NCBI RefSeq assembly: GCF_039566955.1
Contig: NZ_CP154796.1
Location: forward strand, 930,001-994,000
DNA: 64,000 nt
Direction of reading: 5' to 3'
Source of the DNA: Micromonospora sp. DSM 45708
Lineage (GTDB): Bacteria > Actinomycetota > Actinomycetes > Mycobacteriales > Micromonosporaceae
Shown: positions 17,245-26,177 of the stretch, in pieces
How positions within the stretch are numbered: position 1 is the first letter of the stretch
Layout of the letters: the number at the start of each line of letters is the position of its first letter
Position numbers and translations under genes: made by a program
Notes under the pieces: model-generated
What the model was told of the DNA's origin: nothing
What the model saw: only the letters and a program-made list of their open reading frames with translations
The model's database searches: none

Positions 17245-18492
17245 TCAGGCCGCGCGCCGCACCCCGTCGACGACCAGCCCGCTGGGCGGCAGCGCCGGCA
17301 TCGTGCCGAGGTCGAGCGCCAAATCCTGCGGCGGGACGCGGTAGCTCATCGCGCCGGTCAGGTTGGCCACCGCCCGCTTCATCAACTCGATCGTGATCCA
17401 CTCGCCGGCGCAGCGGTGACCCGTGTCGTGGTCGCCACCGCCCTGCGGGACCAGGCCGAACGGGTCGTCCCGCCAACCGGCGAAGCGCTCCGGGCGGAAC
17501 CGCTCCGGCTCCGGCCACAGCGCCGGGTGGTGGTTGGTGCCGTACAGGTCGAGCAGCACCCGGCGGCCCTGCGGGAACGCGTACCCCCGCCACTCGAACG
17601 AGCGGCGCACCCGGGCGGCGGCGAGCGGGAAGAACGGGTAGTACCGGCGTACCTCCTGCACGAACTGCTCGGTCGCGTCGTCGTCGCCGCGCACCCGGTC
17701 GCGCCAGTGCGGGTGGTCGTGCAGCGCCAGCGCGGCGAAGACCACGTACCGGTCCACCGCGACCGTCGGGCGGAGCACGTTGAGCAGCTCCACCGCGGCG
17801 ATCCGGCGGGGCAGCGGCTGGCCGCGCTCGTCCCGGTGCTCGGCGACGACCCGCAGCGCGCTGCCCTCGGGCGCCGGCAGCGCGCCCGCGCGGACCCGCT
17901 CGACCAGCGCGCCGGCCCAACGTTCGGCCCGGCGGCGGCCGAACAGCCCGCGCCAGTGCTTCAGGCCCAGCTCCGCCGGGCCCTCGATCATGGCGTGCAT
18001 CTCGGCGGTCCGGCGGCGCACGTCGGACTCGGCCAGCGGCACCCCGGCCCAGGCCCAGACCGCGCGGGTCAGCAGCCGGCCCACCTCGTGGTAGAGCACC
18101 ACCGGCCCGTGTCCCGCCCAGACCGGGATCCGGGCCCGCCACTCGTCATCGAAGAGCTGCCCGAGCCGCCGGACCGCGGCCGGCGTCATCATCGACATGA
18201 ACATCGCCTTGCGGGCGCGGTGCGCCGCCCCGTCGAGGCCCTGGACGCCACCCACCCCGGTCAGCGTGCGCTGGCCGCGTGTCGGCGTGGCGCCGCGCCG
18301 GACGAACCGCTCGTCGTCGTAGAACAGCTCGGCGGCCTCCCGGCCGCGCAGGCAGATGGTCGGCTCGAGCAGCAGCCGGGTCTGCACGACGTCGGAGCCC
18401 AGCCGGTCGCAGCGGGTCCCGACGAAGCGATAGCCCTCGCGGAGGTAGGCCAGCGTGCTGTCCGGGCTCCGGTCGCTCGGCATGGTGCTCAT
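17245..18492 (-). CDS. cytochrome P450, CYP152-type fatty-acid peroxygenase
   Basis: A 415-residue P450. The heme loop GGGDHDTGHRCAGEW has the axial Cys361. The I-helix lacks the usual acid/alcohol pair and instead has Arg241-Pro242 (NVLRPTVAVDRYVVF), the hallmark of the CYP152 family, which uses H2O2 and the substrate carboxylate instead of a redox partner. The N-terminus (LREGYRFVGTRCDR, GGVQGLDGAAHRARK) also matches. Gln84 stands where P450-BS-beta has Gln85 and the decarboxylase OleT has His85, so alpha/beta-hydroxylation is more likely than alkene formation. AGGAG lies 8 nt upstream of the ATG. Confidence 0.93.
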   Translation of the reverse strand: MSTMPSDRSPDSTLAYLREGYRFVGTRCDRLGSDVVQTRLLLEPTICLRGREAAELFYDDERFVRRGATPTRGQRTLTGVGGVQGLDGAAHRARKAMFMSMMTPAAVRRLGQLFDDEWRARIPVWAGHGPVVLYHEVGRLLTRAVWAWAGVPLAESDVRRRTAEMHAMIEGPAELGLKHWRGLFGRRRAERWAGALVERVRAGALPAPEGSALRVVAEHRDERGQPLPRRIAAVELLNVLRPTVAVDRYVVFAALALHDHPHWRDRVRGDDDATEQFVQEVRRYYPFFPLAAARVRRSFEWRGYAFPQGRRVLLDLYGTNHHPALWPEPERFRPERFAGWRDDPFGLVPQGGGDHDTGHRCAGEWITIELMKRAVANLTGAMSYRVPPQDLALDLGTMPALPPSGLVVDGVRRAA

Positions 18493-18739
18493 CTCGGTTG
18501 CTCCTGACCCGGCTCGGCGACCCCTGCGCGATCTGCGCTGCCTACCCGGGCCGGGTCGGCCGAATCCTCCGTTTTCGCAGATCCGCCCGCTCGGGGGAGG
18601 GGCCGGCCACCCCGCGGGCGCTGGCCCCTCCCCGGGCGCGGGAAAGCTGGTTGGCTCGTACCCGGACCGGCGGCGACCGGTCCGGCCCCCGCCGGCACGG
18701 CGTCCGGTGGGCGGTCACCGGCGACGGGGGAGGGCACGG

Positions 18740-19129
18740 ATGCGCGACGACCGGGCGGCACGGCGGCGGCACCGCGACGCGGTGGCCGGGCTGCGGGGCA
18801 GCGGCCGGGCGGAGCCACTGATCGGCGGGCCCCGGCGGGCCGGGGCCCGCCCGCCACGGTTCTTCACCGTGCACCTCGGCTTCGTCGCCACCGATCCCGC
18901 CGTCGCGCGGGAGCTGGCCGTCGCGTACGCGGAAGCGCTCGGCCTGCTCCGCCCGGAGCTGGCGCTCGGCGCGGCGGCCCTGTCCCCGGCCGACGCCTGG
19001 CACCGGGCGGAGCGGCTGTTCTGCGGGGCGGCCGGCCCCGACGGCGAGCTCTGTGCCGACGTGGCCGGCCATCCCGGCTTCCACCACGCGCCCGGGCCGG
19101 GCGGGCTCGGCTGGGGCGACGGTGACTGA
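18740..19129 (+). CDS. hypothetical protein
   Basis: A 129-residue protein with GGGGAGGG upstream of the ATG. The first 40 residues are basic and the rest is a compact domain (FFTVHLGFVATDPAVARELAV ... LFCGAAGPDGELCADVAGHPGFHH) with two cysteines 11 residues apart and several histidines, a possible metal site. I recognise no family. It is divergent from the CYP152 gene with about 250 bp between them. Confidence 0.6.
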   Translation: MRDDRAARRRHRDAVAGLRGSGRAEPLIGGPRRAGARPPRFFTVHLGFVATDPAVARELAVAYAEALGLLRPELALGAAALSPADAWHRAERLFCGAAGPDGELCADVAGHPGFHHAPGPGGLGWGDGD

Positions 19130-19139
19130 CCCGCCCGGC

Positions 19140-19358
19140 TCAGTCCAGGTCGAACTCGCCGTCCTGGGCGCCCGCCACGAACGCGTCCCACTCGGCCTGG
19201 GTGAAGACCAGGACCGGGCCGTCCGGCTCGGCCGAGTTGCGCATTCCGATCAGGTCGTCGACGAAGGCCACCTCGACCGCGCCCTCGGACGTGTCGCCCT
19301 CCGCTCGCTGCCAGACCGCCCGAGAAAGGTCGAAATCGCCCTTGGGGTGCTGACCCAT
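19140..19358 (-). CDS. DUF397 domain protein (orphan)
   Basis: A 72-residue protein with the DUF397 pattern: an N-terminal segment ending LSRAVWQRAE, the middle VEVAFVDDLIGMRNS and the C-terminal PVLVFTQAEWDAFVAGAQDGEF. DUF397 proteins usually sit next to a Scr1-type helix-turn-helix regulator and act with it in Streptomyces-like development. No such regulator is adjacent here. It is divergent from pepN with a 66-bp gap. Confidence 0.9.
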   Translation of the reverse strand: MGQHPKGDFDLSRAVWQRAEGDTSEGAVEVAFVDDLIGMRNSAEPDGPVLVFTQAEWDAFVAGAQDGEFDLD

Positions 19359-19424
19359 CGTTGTGCCTCCATCGCCACGCGTCACAGGAAGGCCCGTGCG
19401 GACCTCATCGGGCAGGATAAGCGG

Positions 19425-21941
19425 ATGCCAAGCCTGACCCGTGCAGAGGCGACCGCGCGTGGCGCGTCGATCACCGTCGAGTCCTACCAGGTGGACCTCG
19501 ACGTGACCGGCGGCGCCGAGCGGTTCCGCTCCACCACCACCATCCGGTTCCGGGCCACCCCCGGCGCCGAGACGTTCGTCGACGTCAAACCCCGCCGACT
19601 CCGGCGGGCCCGCCTCAACGACCGCGACCTCGATCCGGCCCTGCTGGTCGACGAACGGCTGCCGCTCACCGGGCTGGCCGGGACCAACACGCTCACCGTC
19701 GAGGCCGAGATGGCCTACTCCAACACCGGCGAGGGGCTGCACCGCTTCGTCGACCCGGCCGACGGCGAGACGTACCTCTACGCGATGTCCTTCCTGGACG
19801 ACGGGCCGCGCATCTTCGCCGCGTTCGACCAGCCCGACCTGAAGGCCCCGGTGACGCTGGCGGTCACCGCGCCGCCGGAGTGGACGGTGGCCGCCAACGG
19901 GCAGCTCGCCGCCCGGCCGGCGCCGGGGCGGTGGGAGTTCGCCCCGACCGCGCCGCTGGCCACCTACTTCGTCTCGCTGGTCGCCGGGCCCTGGCACGTG
20001 CGGCACGCCGAGCACGACGGCATCCCGCTCGGCCTCTACTGCCGGCGTTCGCTCGCCGCGCACCTCGACGCCGACGCGGACGAGATCTTCACCGTCACCC
20101 GGCAGTGCCTCGACCGCTTCCACCAGCTCTTCGCCGAGCGCTACCCGTTCGGCAAGTACGACCAGGCGTTCGTGCCCGAGTTCAACGCCGGCGCGATGGA
20201 GAACCCGGGCCTGGTGACGCTGCGCGACGACTACGTCTTCCGATCCGCGGTCACCGACAGCCAGCGCGAGTACCGGGCCACCGTGATCGCCCACGAGATG
20301 GCGCACATGTGGTTCGGCGACCTGGTCACCATGCGCTGGTGGGACGACCTGTGGCTGAACGAGTCGTTCGCGGAGTACCTCGGCACCCGCGTCACCGCCG
20401 AGGCCACCCGCTTCGACCAGGCCTGGACCACCTTCGCGCTGCGCCGCAAGGCGTGGGGGTACGCCGCCGACCAGCGCCCCTCCACCCACCCGGTGGCGCC
20501 CGAGGAGGTCGCCGACGCCGCGGCGGGCCTGCTCAACTTCGACGGCATCTCGTACGCCAAGGGCGCCGGGGTGTTGCGCCAGCTCGTCGCCGGGCTCGGC
20601 GACGACGTGTTCCTCGCCGGCCTGAACGCGCACTTCGCCGCGCACCGGTTCGGCAACGCCACCCTCGCCGACCTGCTCGACAGTCTCGCCTCGGCCGCCG
20701 GCCGGGACCTCGGCGGCTGGGCCGAGCGGTGGCTGCGCCGCGCGCAGGTCAACACGCTGCGGATGGAAACCGCGGTGGACGCCGACGGCCGGTGGACCGG
20801 GGTGGCCGTGGCGCAGACCGCGCCGGCGACCCATCCGGTGCTGCGACCGCACCGCATCGGCGTGGCCCACTACACCGCCGAGGGTCCGGCGCGCCGGTTC
20901 GTGGTCGACCTCGACCCGGACGCGGACGGCGGCCGGACGCCGCTGCCCGAGCTGGTCGGTCAGCCCGCCACCGGCCTGCTGCTACCCAACGACGGCGACC
21001 TCACGTTCGCCAAGATCCGGCTCGACCCGGCCTCCGCCGACGCGGTGCCGATGCTGCTCCCCGGGCTCGACGACCCGCTGGCCCGGGCGCTGCTCTGGGG
21101 CGAGGCGCTGGACGCCGCCACCGACGGCGAGCGGCCGGTCGCCGCCCTGGTCACCCTGATCGCCGCCGCGCTGCCGACCGAGACCGAGGTGATCATCGCC
21201 GAGGACGTGCTCACGCTCAGCCGGAACCTCGTCGACCGCTATCTGGAGCCGCTGGCCCGGGACGCGGCGCTGCTGCGGATCGCCGAGGCGTGCCGGGCGT
21301 TGCTGGCGGGTGCCCCCGCCGGCGGTTCGCTCCAGCTCGCCGCCGCCCGGGGCCTGATCGGCGCCACCACGGACGTCGATCTGCTCACCGGTTGGCTGGC
21401 CGGCTCGGGCGTGCCGGAAGGGCTGGCGGTCGACGCCGACCTGCGCTGGGCGTTGCTGCACCGGCTGGTGGTGCTGGGCGGCGCCGGTGCGGCGGAGATC
21501 GCCGCCGAGGCGGCTGCCGACCGCAGCGCCACCGGTGCCGAGCGGGCGGCCGATTGCCGGGCGGCGCTGCCGGACGCCGACGCCAAGCGGGCGGCCTGGG
21601 AGATCGTCATCCACAACACCGAGTTGTCGAACCGGTTGGTGGAGGCCACCGCCGAGGGGTTCTGGCAGCCGGAGCAGGCGGAGCTGACCGCCGCGTACGT
21701 CGAGCGGTTCTTCGCCGACATGCCGACGGCCGCGCGGAGACGTACCGCCTGGCTGGCGGACCGGGTGGCCGCGCTGGCGTTCCCGCGCTACGCCGTGTCG
21801 CAGCCCACCCGGGAGCTGGCCGCGGCGCTGCTGGCCCGCGACGACCTGACGCCGGGGCTGCGCCGGCGGGTCGTCGACCTGGACGACGACCTGCGCCGCG
21901 CGTTGGTGGCCCGGACGGCGGTGGCCGCCGCGGGCGCCTGA
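19425..21941 (+). CDS. pepN: aminopeptidase N (M1 family)
   Basis: An 838-residue cytoplasmic zinc metallopeptidase that removes N-terminal residues. It has the exopeptidase motif GAMEN (about residue 255) and the zinc motif HEMAHMWFGD (His289, His293) with the distal Glu in NESFAEY (about 312). The C-terminal helical domain (about 520-830) completes the family layout at its usual length. The ATG has no ribosome-binding site. CAGGAT 6 nt upstream suggests a leaderless start. Confidence 0.96.
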   Translation: MPSLTRAEATARGASITVESYQVDLDVTGGAERFRSTTTIRFRATPGAETFVDVKPRRLRRARLNDRDLDPALLVDERLPLTGLAGTNTLTVEAEMAYSNTGEGLHRFVDPADGETYLYAMSFLDDGPRIFAAFDQPDLKAPVTLAVTAPPEWTVAANGQLAARPAPGRWEFAPTAPLATYFVSLVAGPWHVRHAEHDGIPLGLYCRRSLAAHLDADADEIFTVTRQCLDRFHQLFAERYPFGKYDQAFVPEFNAGAMENPGLVTLRDDYVFRSAVTDSQREYRATVIAHEMAHMWFGDLVTMRWWDDLWLNESFAEYLGTRVTAEATRFDQAWTTFALRRKAWGYAADQRPSTHPVAPEEVADAAAGLLNFDGISYAKGAGVLRQLVAGLGDDVFLAGLNAHFAAHRFGNATLADLLDSLASAAGRDLGGWAERWLRRAQVNTLRMETAVDADGRWTGVAVAQTAPATHPVLRPHRIGVAHYTAEGPARRFVVDLDPDADGGRTPLPELVGQPATGLLLPNDGDLTFAKIRLDPASADAVPMLLPGLDDPLARALLWGEALDAATDGERPVAALVTLIAAALPTETEVIIAEDVLTLSRNLVDRYLEPLARDAALLRIAEACRALLAGAPAGGSLQLAAARGLIGATTDVDLLTGWLAGSGVPEGLAVDADLRWALLHRLVVLGGAGAAEIAAEAAADRSATGAERAADCRAALPDADAKRAAWEIVIHNTELSNRLVEATAEGFWQPEQAELTAAYVERFFADMPTAARRRTAWLADRVAALAFPRYAVSQPTRELAAALLARDDLTPGLRRRVVDLDDDLRRALVARTAVAAAGA

Positions 21942-22032
21942 CCGACGCATCGCGCCGGGCGGCCGTCCGCCCGCCCGGCGCGAGCCGGCGACCCCGGCCG
22001 ACCGGCGCCGGGGCGCGGCCTAGGATCGCGGG

Positions 22033-22629
22033 GTGGAGGAAGACATCCGGCGGATCGGCATCATGGGCGGCACGTTCGACCCGATCCACCACGGTCACCT
22101 GGTGGCGGCGAGCGAGGTGGCCGACCGGTTCGGCCTGGACGAGGTGGTCTTCGTGCCGACCGGGCAACCGTGGCAGAAGGCGGACGAACCGGTCAGTCCG
22201 GCCGAGGACCGCTACCTGATGACCGTGATCGCGACCGCCTCCAACCCCCGCTTCCAGGTGAGCCGCGTCGACATCGACCGCGGTGGCCCCACCTACACCG
22301 TCGACACGCTGCGCGACCTGCACGCCGAGTACGGGCCGAAGGCGCAGCTCTTCTTCATCACCGGCGCGGACGCGCTGGAGCGCATCCTCTCCTGGAAGGA
22401 CCTGGATGACGTCCTGGAGCTGGCCCACTTCATCGGGGTGACCCGTCCCGGTTTCGAGCTGACCGACAAGCACCTTCCGGCCGACTCGGTCAGCCTGGTG
22501 CAGGTGCCCGCCATGGCCATCTCCTCGACCGACTGCCGCGCCCGGGTCGGTCGGGGCGAGCCGGTGTGGTACCTGGTACCGGACGGTGTGGTGCAGTACA
22601 TCGCCAAACGGCGCCTCTACCAGCGGTGA
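22033..22629 (+). CDS. nadD: nicotinate-nucleotide adenylyltransferase
   Basis: A 198-residue NAD biosynthesis enzyme converting nicotinate mononucleotide and ATP to deamido-NAD. The nucleotidyltransferase motif [11 protein letters not shown] lies at residues 12-22 and the C-terminal [10 protein letters not shown] motif matches the family ISSTxIR site. The GTG start follows TAGGAT by 6 nt without a ribosome-binding site, a probable leaderless start. It precedes rsfS, the usual order. Confidence 0.96.
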   Translation: MEEDIRRIGIMGGTFDPIHHGHLVAASEVADRFGLDEVVFVPTGQPWQKADEPVSPAEDRYLMTVIATASNPRFQVSRVDIDRGGPTYTVDTLRDLHAEYGPKAQLFFITGADALERILSWKDLDDVLELAHFIGVTRPGFELTDKHLPADSVSLVQVPAMAISSTDCRARVGRGEPVWYLVPDGVVQYIAKRRLYQR

Positions 22630-22739
22630 TCTCGCCCGTTACATCCCCTTTCATGCCGATAACCGGCAAGAACTGACAGGTCGTCGCGCCGGCCGGTGTG
22701 AGAGGCTTGGAGGGTCGCACGGTTGATCGAAGGAGAACG

Positions 22740-23147
22740 GTGACCACCATTCCGGAACGCGCCTACGAGCTGGCGATGGCCGCTGCCCAGGCCGCGGCCG
22801 ACAAGAAGGCACAGGACATCGTCATCATCGACGTGGGCGACCAGCTCGCGATCACCGACGCGTTCCTGGTGGCCTCCGCTCCGAACGAGCGTCAGGTCCT
22901 CGCCATCGTCGACGCCATCGAGGAGCGCCTGCTGGAGCTGCCGGAGAAGGCCAAGCCGGTCCGCCGCGAGGGTGAGCGGGGCGGTCGCTGGGTGCTGCTC
23001 GACTACGTCGACATCGTGGTGCACGTCCAGCACACCGAGGAGCGCGAGTTCTACGCGCTCGACCGGCTCTGGAAGGACTGCCCGCAGATCCCGTTCGTGG
23101 ACCGCGACCTGGCCGACTCGGCCGCCGGCACCGCCACCGCCGAATGA
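22740..23147 (+). CDS. rsfS: ribosome silencing factor RsfS
   Basis: A 135-residue RsfS/YbeB/Iojap protein that binds L14 and blocks subunit joining when nutrients are short. It has the family segments KAQDIVIIDVGDQLAITDAFLVAS and WVLLDYVDIVVHVQHTEEREFYALDRLW. The GTG start has AAGGAG 7 nt upstream. Its stop overlaps the next start (ATGA). Confidence 0.97.
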   Translation: MTTIPERAYELAMAAAQAAADKKAQDIVIIDVGDQLAITDAFLVASAPNERQVLAIVDAIEERLLELPEKAKPVRREGERGGRWVLLDYVDIVVHVQHTEEREFYALDRLWKDCPQIPFVDRDLADSAAGTATAE

Positions 23148-23773
23148 CCCGCCTGATCATCTGGCGGCACGGCAACACCGACTGGAACGCGCAGAGCCGG
23201 GTCCAGGGCCAGACCGACGTGCCGCTCAACGACCTCGGCCGGGAGCAGGCCCGCGCCGCCGCGCCGGTGCTGGCCGCGCTGCGCCCGGACGCCATCGTCG
23301 CCAGCGACCTGCGCCGCGCCGCCGACACCGCCGCCGCGCTGGCCGCGCTGACCGGGCTGCCGGTCCGTTCCGACCCGCGGCTGCGGGAGCGGCACTTCGG
23401 CAAGTGGCAGGGCCTGGCCCTGACCGAGGCCGCCGAGCGGTTCCCCGACGAGTACGCCCGCTGGCGGGCCGGCGACCCCGACCCCGGCGCCGGTATCGAG
23501 AGCCTGCACGATCTGGGCAGGCGGCTCGGCGCCGCGTTCCAGAACGCGGCCGACCTGGCCGCCGGCGGAACCGTGGTGGTCGCCACCCACGGCGGCGGGG
23601 CCCGGCAGGGCGTCGGCCACCTGCTCGGCTGGGACCATGCGGTGCTGCGCAGCGTCGGCTCGCTGGCCAACTGCCACTGGACCGAGCTGCGCCACGACGA
23701 CGTCCGCGGCTGGCACCTGCGCGCGCACAATGTCGGGCTGATCACCCAGCCGGCGCTCACCGACGCGGCCTGA
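23144..23773 (+). CDS. histidine phosphatase family protein, GpgP-like
   Basis: A 209-residue phosphoglycerate-mutase-like phosphatase. The catalytic RHG motif is IIWRHGNTDWN (His9) and the second histidine is in VVATHGGGAR. Its place directly after rsfS matches Rv2419c of M. tuberculosis, described as glucosyl-3-phosphoglycerate phosphatase, so a role in methylglucose lipopolysaccharide-type glycerate metabolism is plausible but not shown here. It is translationally coupled to rsfS. Confidence 0.9.
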   Translation: MTRLIIWRHGNTDWNAQSRVQGQTDVPLNDLGREQARAAAPVLAALRPDAIVASDLRRAADTAAALAALTGLPVRSDPRLRERHFGKWQGLALTEAAERFPDEYARWRAGDPDPGAGIESLHDLGRRLGAAFQNAADLAAGGTVVVATHGGGARQGVGHLLGWDHAVLRSVGSLANCHWTELRHDDVRGWHLRAHNVGLITQPALTDAA

Positions 23774-23821
23774 GCCGGTCGGCCCCGGCGCGGCACCGCG
23801 ACATCGGCTAGCGTGCCGGTC

Positions 23822-24673
23822 ATGCCCGTAGCGGTCGTCACCGACTCCACCGCCTACCTACCCCCCGAGCTGGTCCGCGCGCACCGGCTCACCGTCGTCC
23901 CGCTGACCGTCGTGCTCAACGGCGCCGAAGGGCTGGAGGGCATCGAGACCTTCCCGGCGGACGCCACCCGCGCGCTGGGTGCCCGGCGCGTCTCGGTGAG
24001 CACGTCCCGGCCCGCGCCGGCACAGTTCGCGCAGGTCTACCGCGCGTTGCTCGCCGACGGCGCGGAGGGCGTGGTCTCGGTGCACCTCTCCGCCGAGCTG
24101 TCCGGCACCGTCGACGCGGCCCGGCTGGCCGCCACCGAGGTCGGCGCCGACCGTGTCGCGGTGGTGGACAGCCGATCCACCGGCATGGGCCTCGGCTTCC
24201 CGGCGCTCGCCGCCGCCTCGGCCGCCGCCGGGGGCGCCGACCCGACCGGGGTACGCGCGGCGGCCCGGGACGCGACCGACCGCACCACCATCTTCTTCTA
24301 CGTCGACACGCTGGAGTTCCTGCGTCGGGGCGGCCGGATCAACGCGGCCGAGGCACTGCTCGGCACCGCCCTGTCGGTCAAGCCGATCATGCACATGCCG
24401 GACGGCGCGATCGTGGTACGGGACAAGGTCCGCACCGCGAGCCGGGGCGTGGCGCGCCTGGTCGACCTGGCCGTCGAGACGGCAGGTGACGCCGACGTCG
24501 ACCTCGCGGTGCACCACCTCGCCGCCCCGCAGCGCGCCGAGGCGTTGCTGGCGGCGCTGACCGAGCGGCTGGGCGACCGGCTGCACGACACGTACGTCAC
24601 CGAGGCCGGCGCGGTGGTCGCCGCGCACGCCGGCCCCGGACTGGCCTGCGTGGTCGTCCACCGCCGCGGGTGA
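23822..24673 (+). CDS. DegV family fatty-acid-binding protein
   Basis: A 283-residue DegV protein: N-terminal VVTDSTAYLPPELV, the middle VSVHLSAELSGT with the fatty-acid carboxylate-binding residues, and DSRSTGMGLGF. In other bacteria these proteins bind fatty acids and serve the fatty-acid kinase system (FakB). No FakA is next to it. The ATG lacks a ribosome-binding site, and TAGCGT lies 7 nt upstream (23809-23814), so translation is probably leaderless. A decayed SDR gene overlaps its stop. Confidence 0.94.
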   Translation: MPVAVVTDSTAYLPPELVRAHRLTVVPLTVVLNGAEGLEGIETFPADATRALGARRVSVSTSRPAPAQFAQVYRALLADGAEGVVSVHLSAELSGTVDAARLAATEVGADRVAVVDSRSTGMGLGFPALAAASAAAGGADPTGVRAAARDATDRTTIFFYVDTLEFLRRGGRINAAEALLGTALSVKPIMHMPDGAIVVRDKVRTASRGVARLVDLAVETAGDADVDLAVHHLAAPQRAEALLAALTERLGDRLHDTYVTEAGAVVAAHAGPGLACVVVHRRG

Positions 24674-24847
24674 GCGCGCGGTCGTACGTCGTCACCGGCG
24701 GCGGGCGCGGGGTCGGGCGGGCCGTCATCGAGCGGCTGGCCGCCGGTCGCGTTCCTGCTGTCGGCGTCGGCTTCGTTCGTCAACGGCGTGACGCTGCCGG
24801 TCGACGGGGGCCGGGCCGTGCTCGGGCTGGACCCCGAGGCACGCTGA
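24670..24847 (+). pseudogene. short-chain dehydrogenase remnant with internal deletion
   Basis: The GTG overlapping the DegV stop begins an SDR N-terminus (SYVVTGGGRGVGRAVIERLA, the cofactor-binding TGGGRGVG). After about 25 residues the frame continues without sense, but the +1 frame from 24746 encodes a typical SDR C-terminus (VAFLLSASASFVNGVTLPVDGG, then RAVLGLDPEAR and stop at 24847). A full SDR has about 250 residues, so roughly 190 are missing and the two ends are out of frame. The catalytic YxxxK is gone. This is an inactivated gene that was once coupled to degV. Confidence 0.85.
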
Positions 24848-25163
24848 CCGGCGCTAGCGCGGGCGATCCTGCGAGCCGATGCCGAGACGGTGCGCCTGCA
24901 AACTTGATGGCGTAGGTGGGTCGCCCCCTGAACCGTTCTCCGCATCCCGTCCGTAGCCCTGCGCGAGGCACCACGCCCGAACAGGCCGGCCAGCCGCCAC
25001 CGCCCGGGGAAGCCCGCGGTCAGCGGTCGGTACGGAACCGCGGCGAGGGCATCGATAGCACATCGGCGGCATGATCGGGTGGTTGTCCACAAGGGCACCA
25101 CTGTCCACAGGTGAGCAGTCGCGGACCGGTCAACGGCTCGCTGGCGTCGTAGCGTCCTGAGCC
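24848..25163. other. gene-free interval between SDR remnant and comEA
   Basis: There are 316 bp without a credible gene. It holds two DnaA boxes (listed separately) near the 3' end and a TAGCGT -10 hexamer at 25150-25155 before comEA. No tRNA-like fold was found by eye. Confidence 0.6.
25083..25109 (+). promoter_or_regulatory. pair of DnaA boxes upstream of comEA
   Basis: TTGTCCACA (25083-25091) and CTGTCCACA (25101-25109) lie in the same orientation 18 bp apart. The first is the exact high-GC actinobacterial DnaA box. The pair sits 55-80 bp before the comEA start. Confidence 0.65.
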
Positions 25164-26177
25164 GTGCCAGACGACGACGAAGCGACGGTACGGCGGCGAC
25201 TCGCCCGGCTGTTCACGCCGGTCGGTCGGACGGCTGCCGGCGCGGTGGCTTCCGCCGGCAGCGTGCGGGATCCGGTCGGAGCGGCGACGCCCGAGCCGTC
25301 ACCCACGCACCCCCTTGCCGAGCCGTGGGGTTTGCCGGACCCCGGGCCTCGGCTGGGCGAGGCGGCCCGTTCCGGGCCGCGACGCGGCCACCCGGAGCCC
25401 GGCACCGGGCTGGACCATCTGGCCGAGCCGGGCACGGCATCCATGGTGGACGACGACGGGCCCGACGAGAATCCACCCGAGGAGTTCCGGGCGCCCGCGC
25501 GCGGCTCGACTGCCCGGCTGCCCGGGCCGGGCGCGTTCGACCCGGGCCGGCGTGGCGTCCGCGCCCTCGCCGCCGTGGCCGCGCTCGTCGTCCTGGTGGC
25601 CGCCGTCTGGGCGTGGCGATCCCGGCCGAGCGCCGAACCCGTCCGGCCGGTCGCGCCGGTCGGCGAGATGCCGGCCGGGGTGACGACGCGGGCGCCGGCC
25701 GGCGCGGTGACGGAGGCGTCGCCGCCCGGTTCGTCCGGCCAGGTGGTCGTCACGGTGGCCGGCAAGGTCCGCCGCCCCGGGCTGGTCCGGCTCCCGGCCG
25801 GCGCCCGGCTGGCCGACGCCCTGACGGCGGCCGGGGGAGCACTGCCCGGGATCGACGTCGCGTTGCTCAACCCCGCCCGGAAGGTCACCGACGGTGAGCT
25901 GATCCTGGTCGGCGTCACCGCCCCACCCGGACAGCCAGCCCCCGGTCCGGCGGCCGGCGGCGGTGCGCCCGGTGGTCCGGCGGCCGGGCCGGTCAACCTG
26001 AACACCGCCACGCTGGCCCAGCTCGACGCGCTGCCCGGCGTCGGCCCGGTGCTCGCCCAGCGGATCCTCGACCACCGGGACCAGCACGGCGGGTTCCGGT
26101 CCGTGGCCGACCTGCGTCAGGTCGACGGCATCGGGGACGCCCGCTACGAGCAGCTCAAGGAACTGGTGACGGTGTGA
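25164..26177 (+). CDS. comEA: ComEA family DNA-binding protein
   Basis: A 337-residue protein. A disordered cytoplasmic N-terminus (about 1-130) is followed by one transmembrane helix (about 133-150), a Pro/Thr linker, an SLBB domain (about 190-252, VTVAGKVRRPGLVRLPAGARLADAL) and a C-terminal helix-hairpin-helix pair (about 275-337, NLNTATLAQLDALPGVGPVLAQRI) that binds DNA. This is the ComEA layout for capture of external DNA. The GTG start follows TAGCGT by 8 nt with no ribosome-binding site. Its stop overlaps comEC (GTGA). Confidence 0.94.
   Translation: MPDDDEATVRRRLARLFTPVGRTAAGAVASAGSVRDPVGAATPEPSPTHPLAEPWGLPDPGPRLGEAARSGPRRGHPEPGTGLDHLAEPGTASMVDDDGPDENPPEEFRAPARGSTARLPGPGAFDPGRRGVRALAAVAALVVLVAAVWAWRSRPSAEPVRPVAPVGEMPAGVTTRAPAGAVTEASPPGSSGQVVVTVAGKVRRPGLVRLPAGARLADALTAAGGALPGIDVALLNPARKVTDGELILVGVTAPPGQPAPGPAAGGGAPGGPAAGPVNLNTATLAQLDALPGVGPVLAQRILDHRDQHGGFRSVADLRQVDGIGDARYEQLKELVTV

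Noticed and set aside
24848-25163. Possible tRNA or small RNA
   Set aside because: No cloverleaf or recognisable RNA family could be folded by eye; only DnaA boxes and a -10 hexamer stand out.
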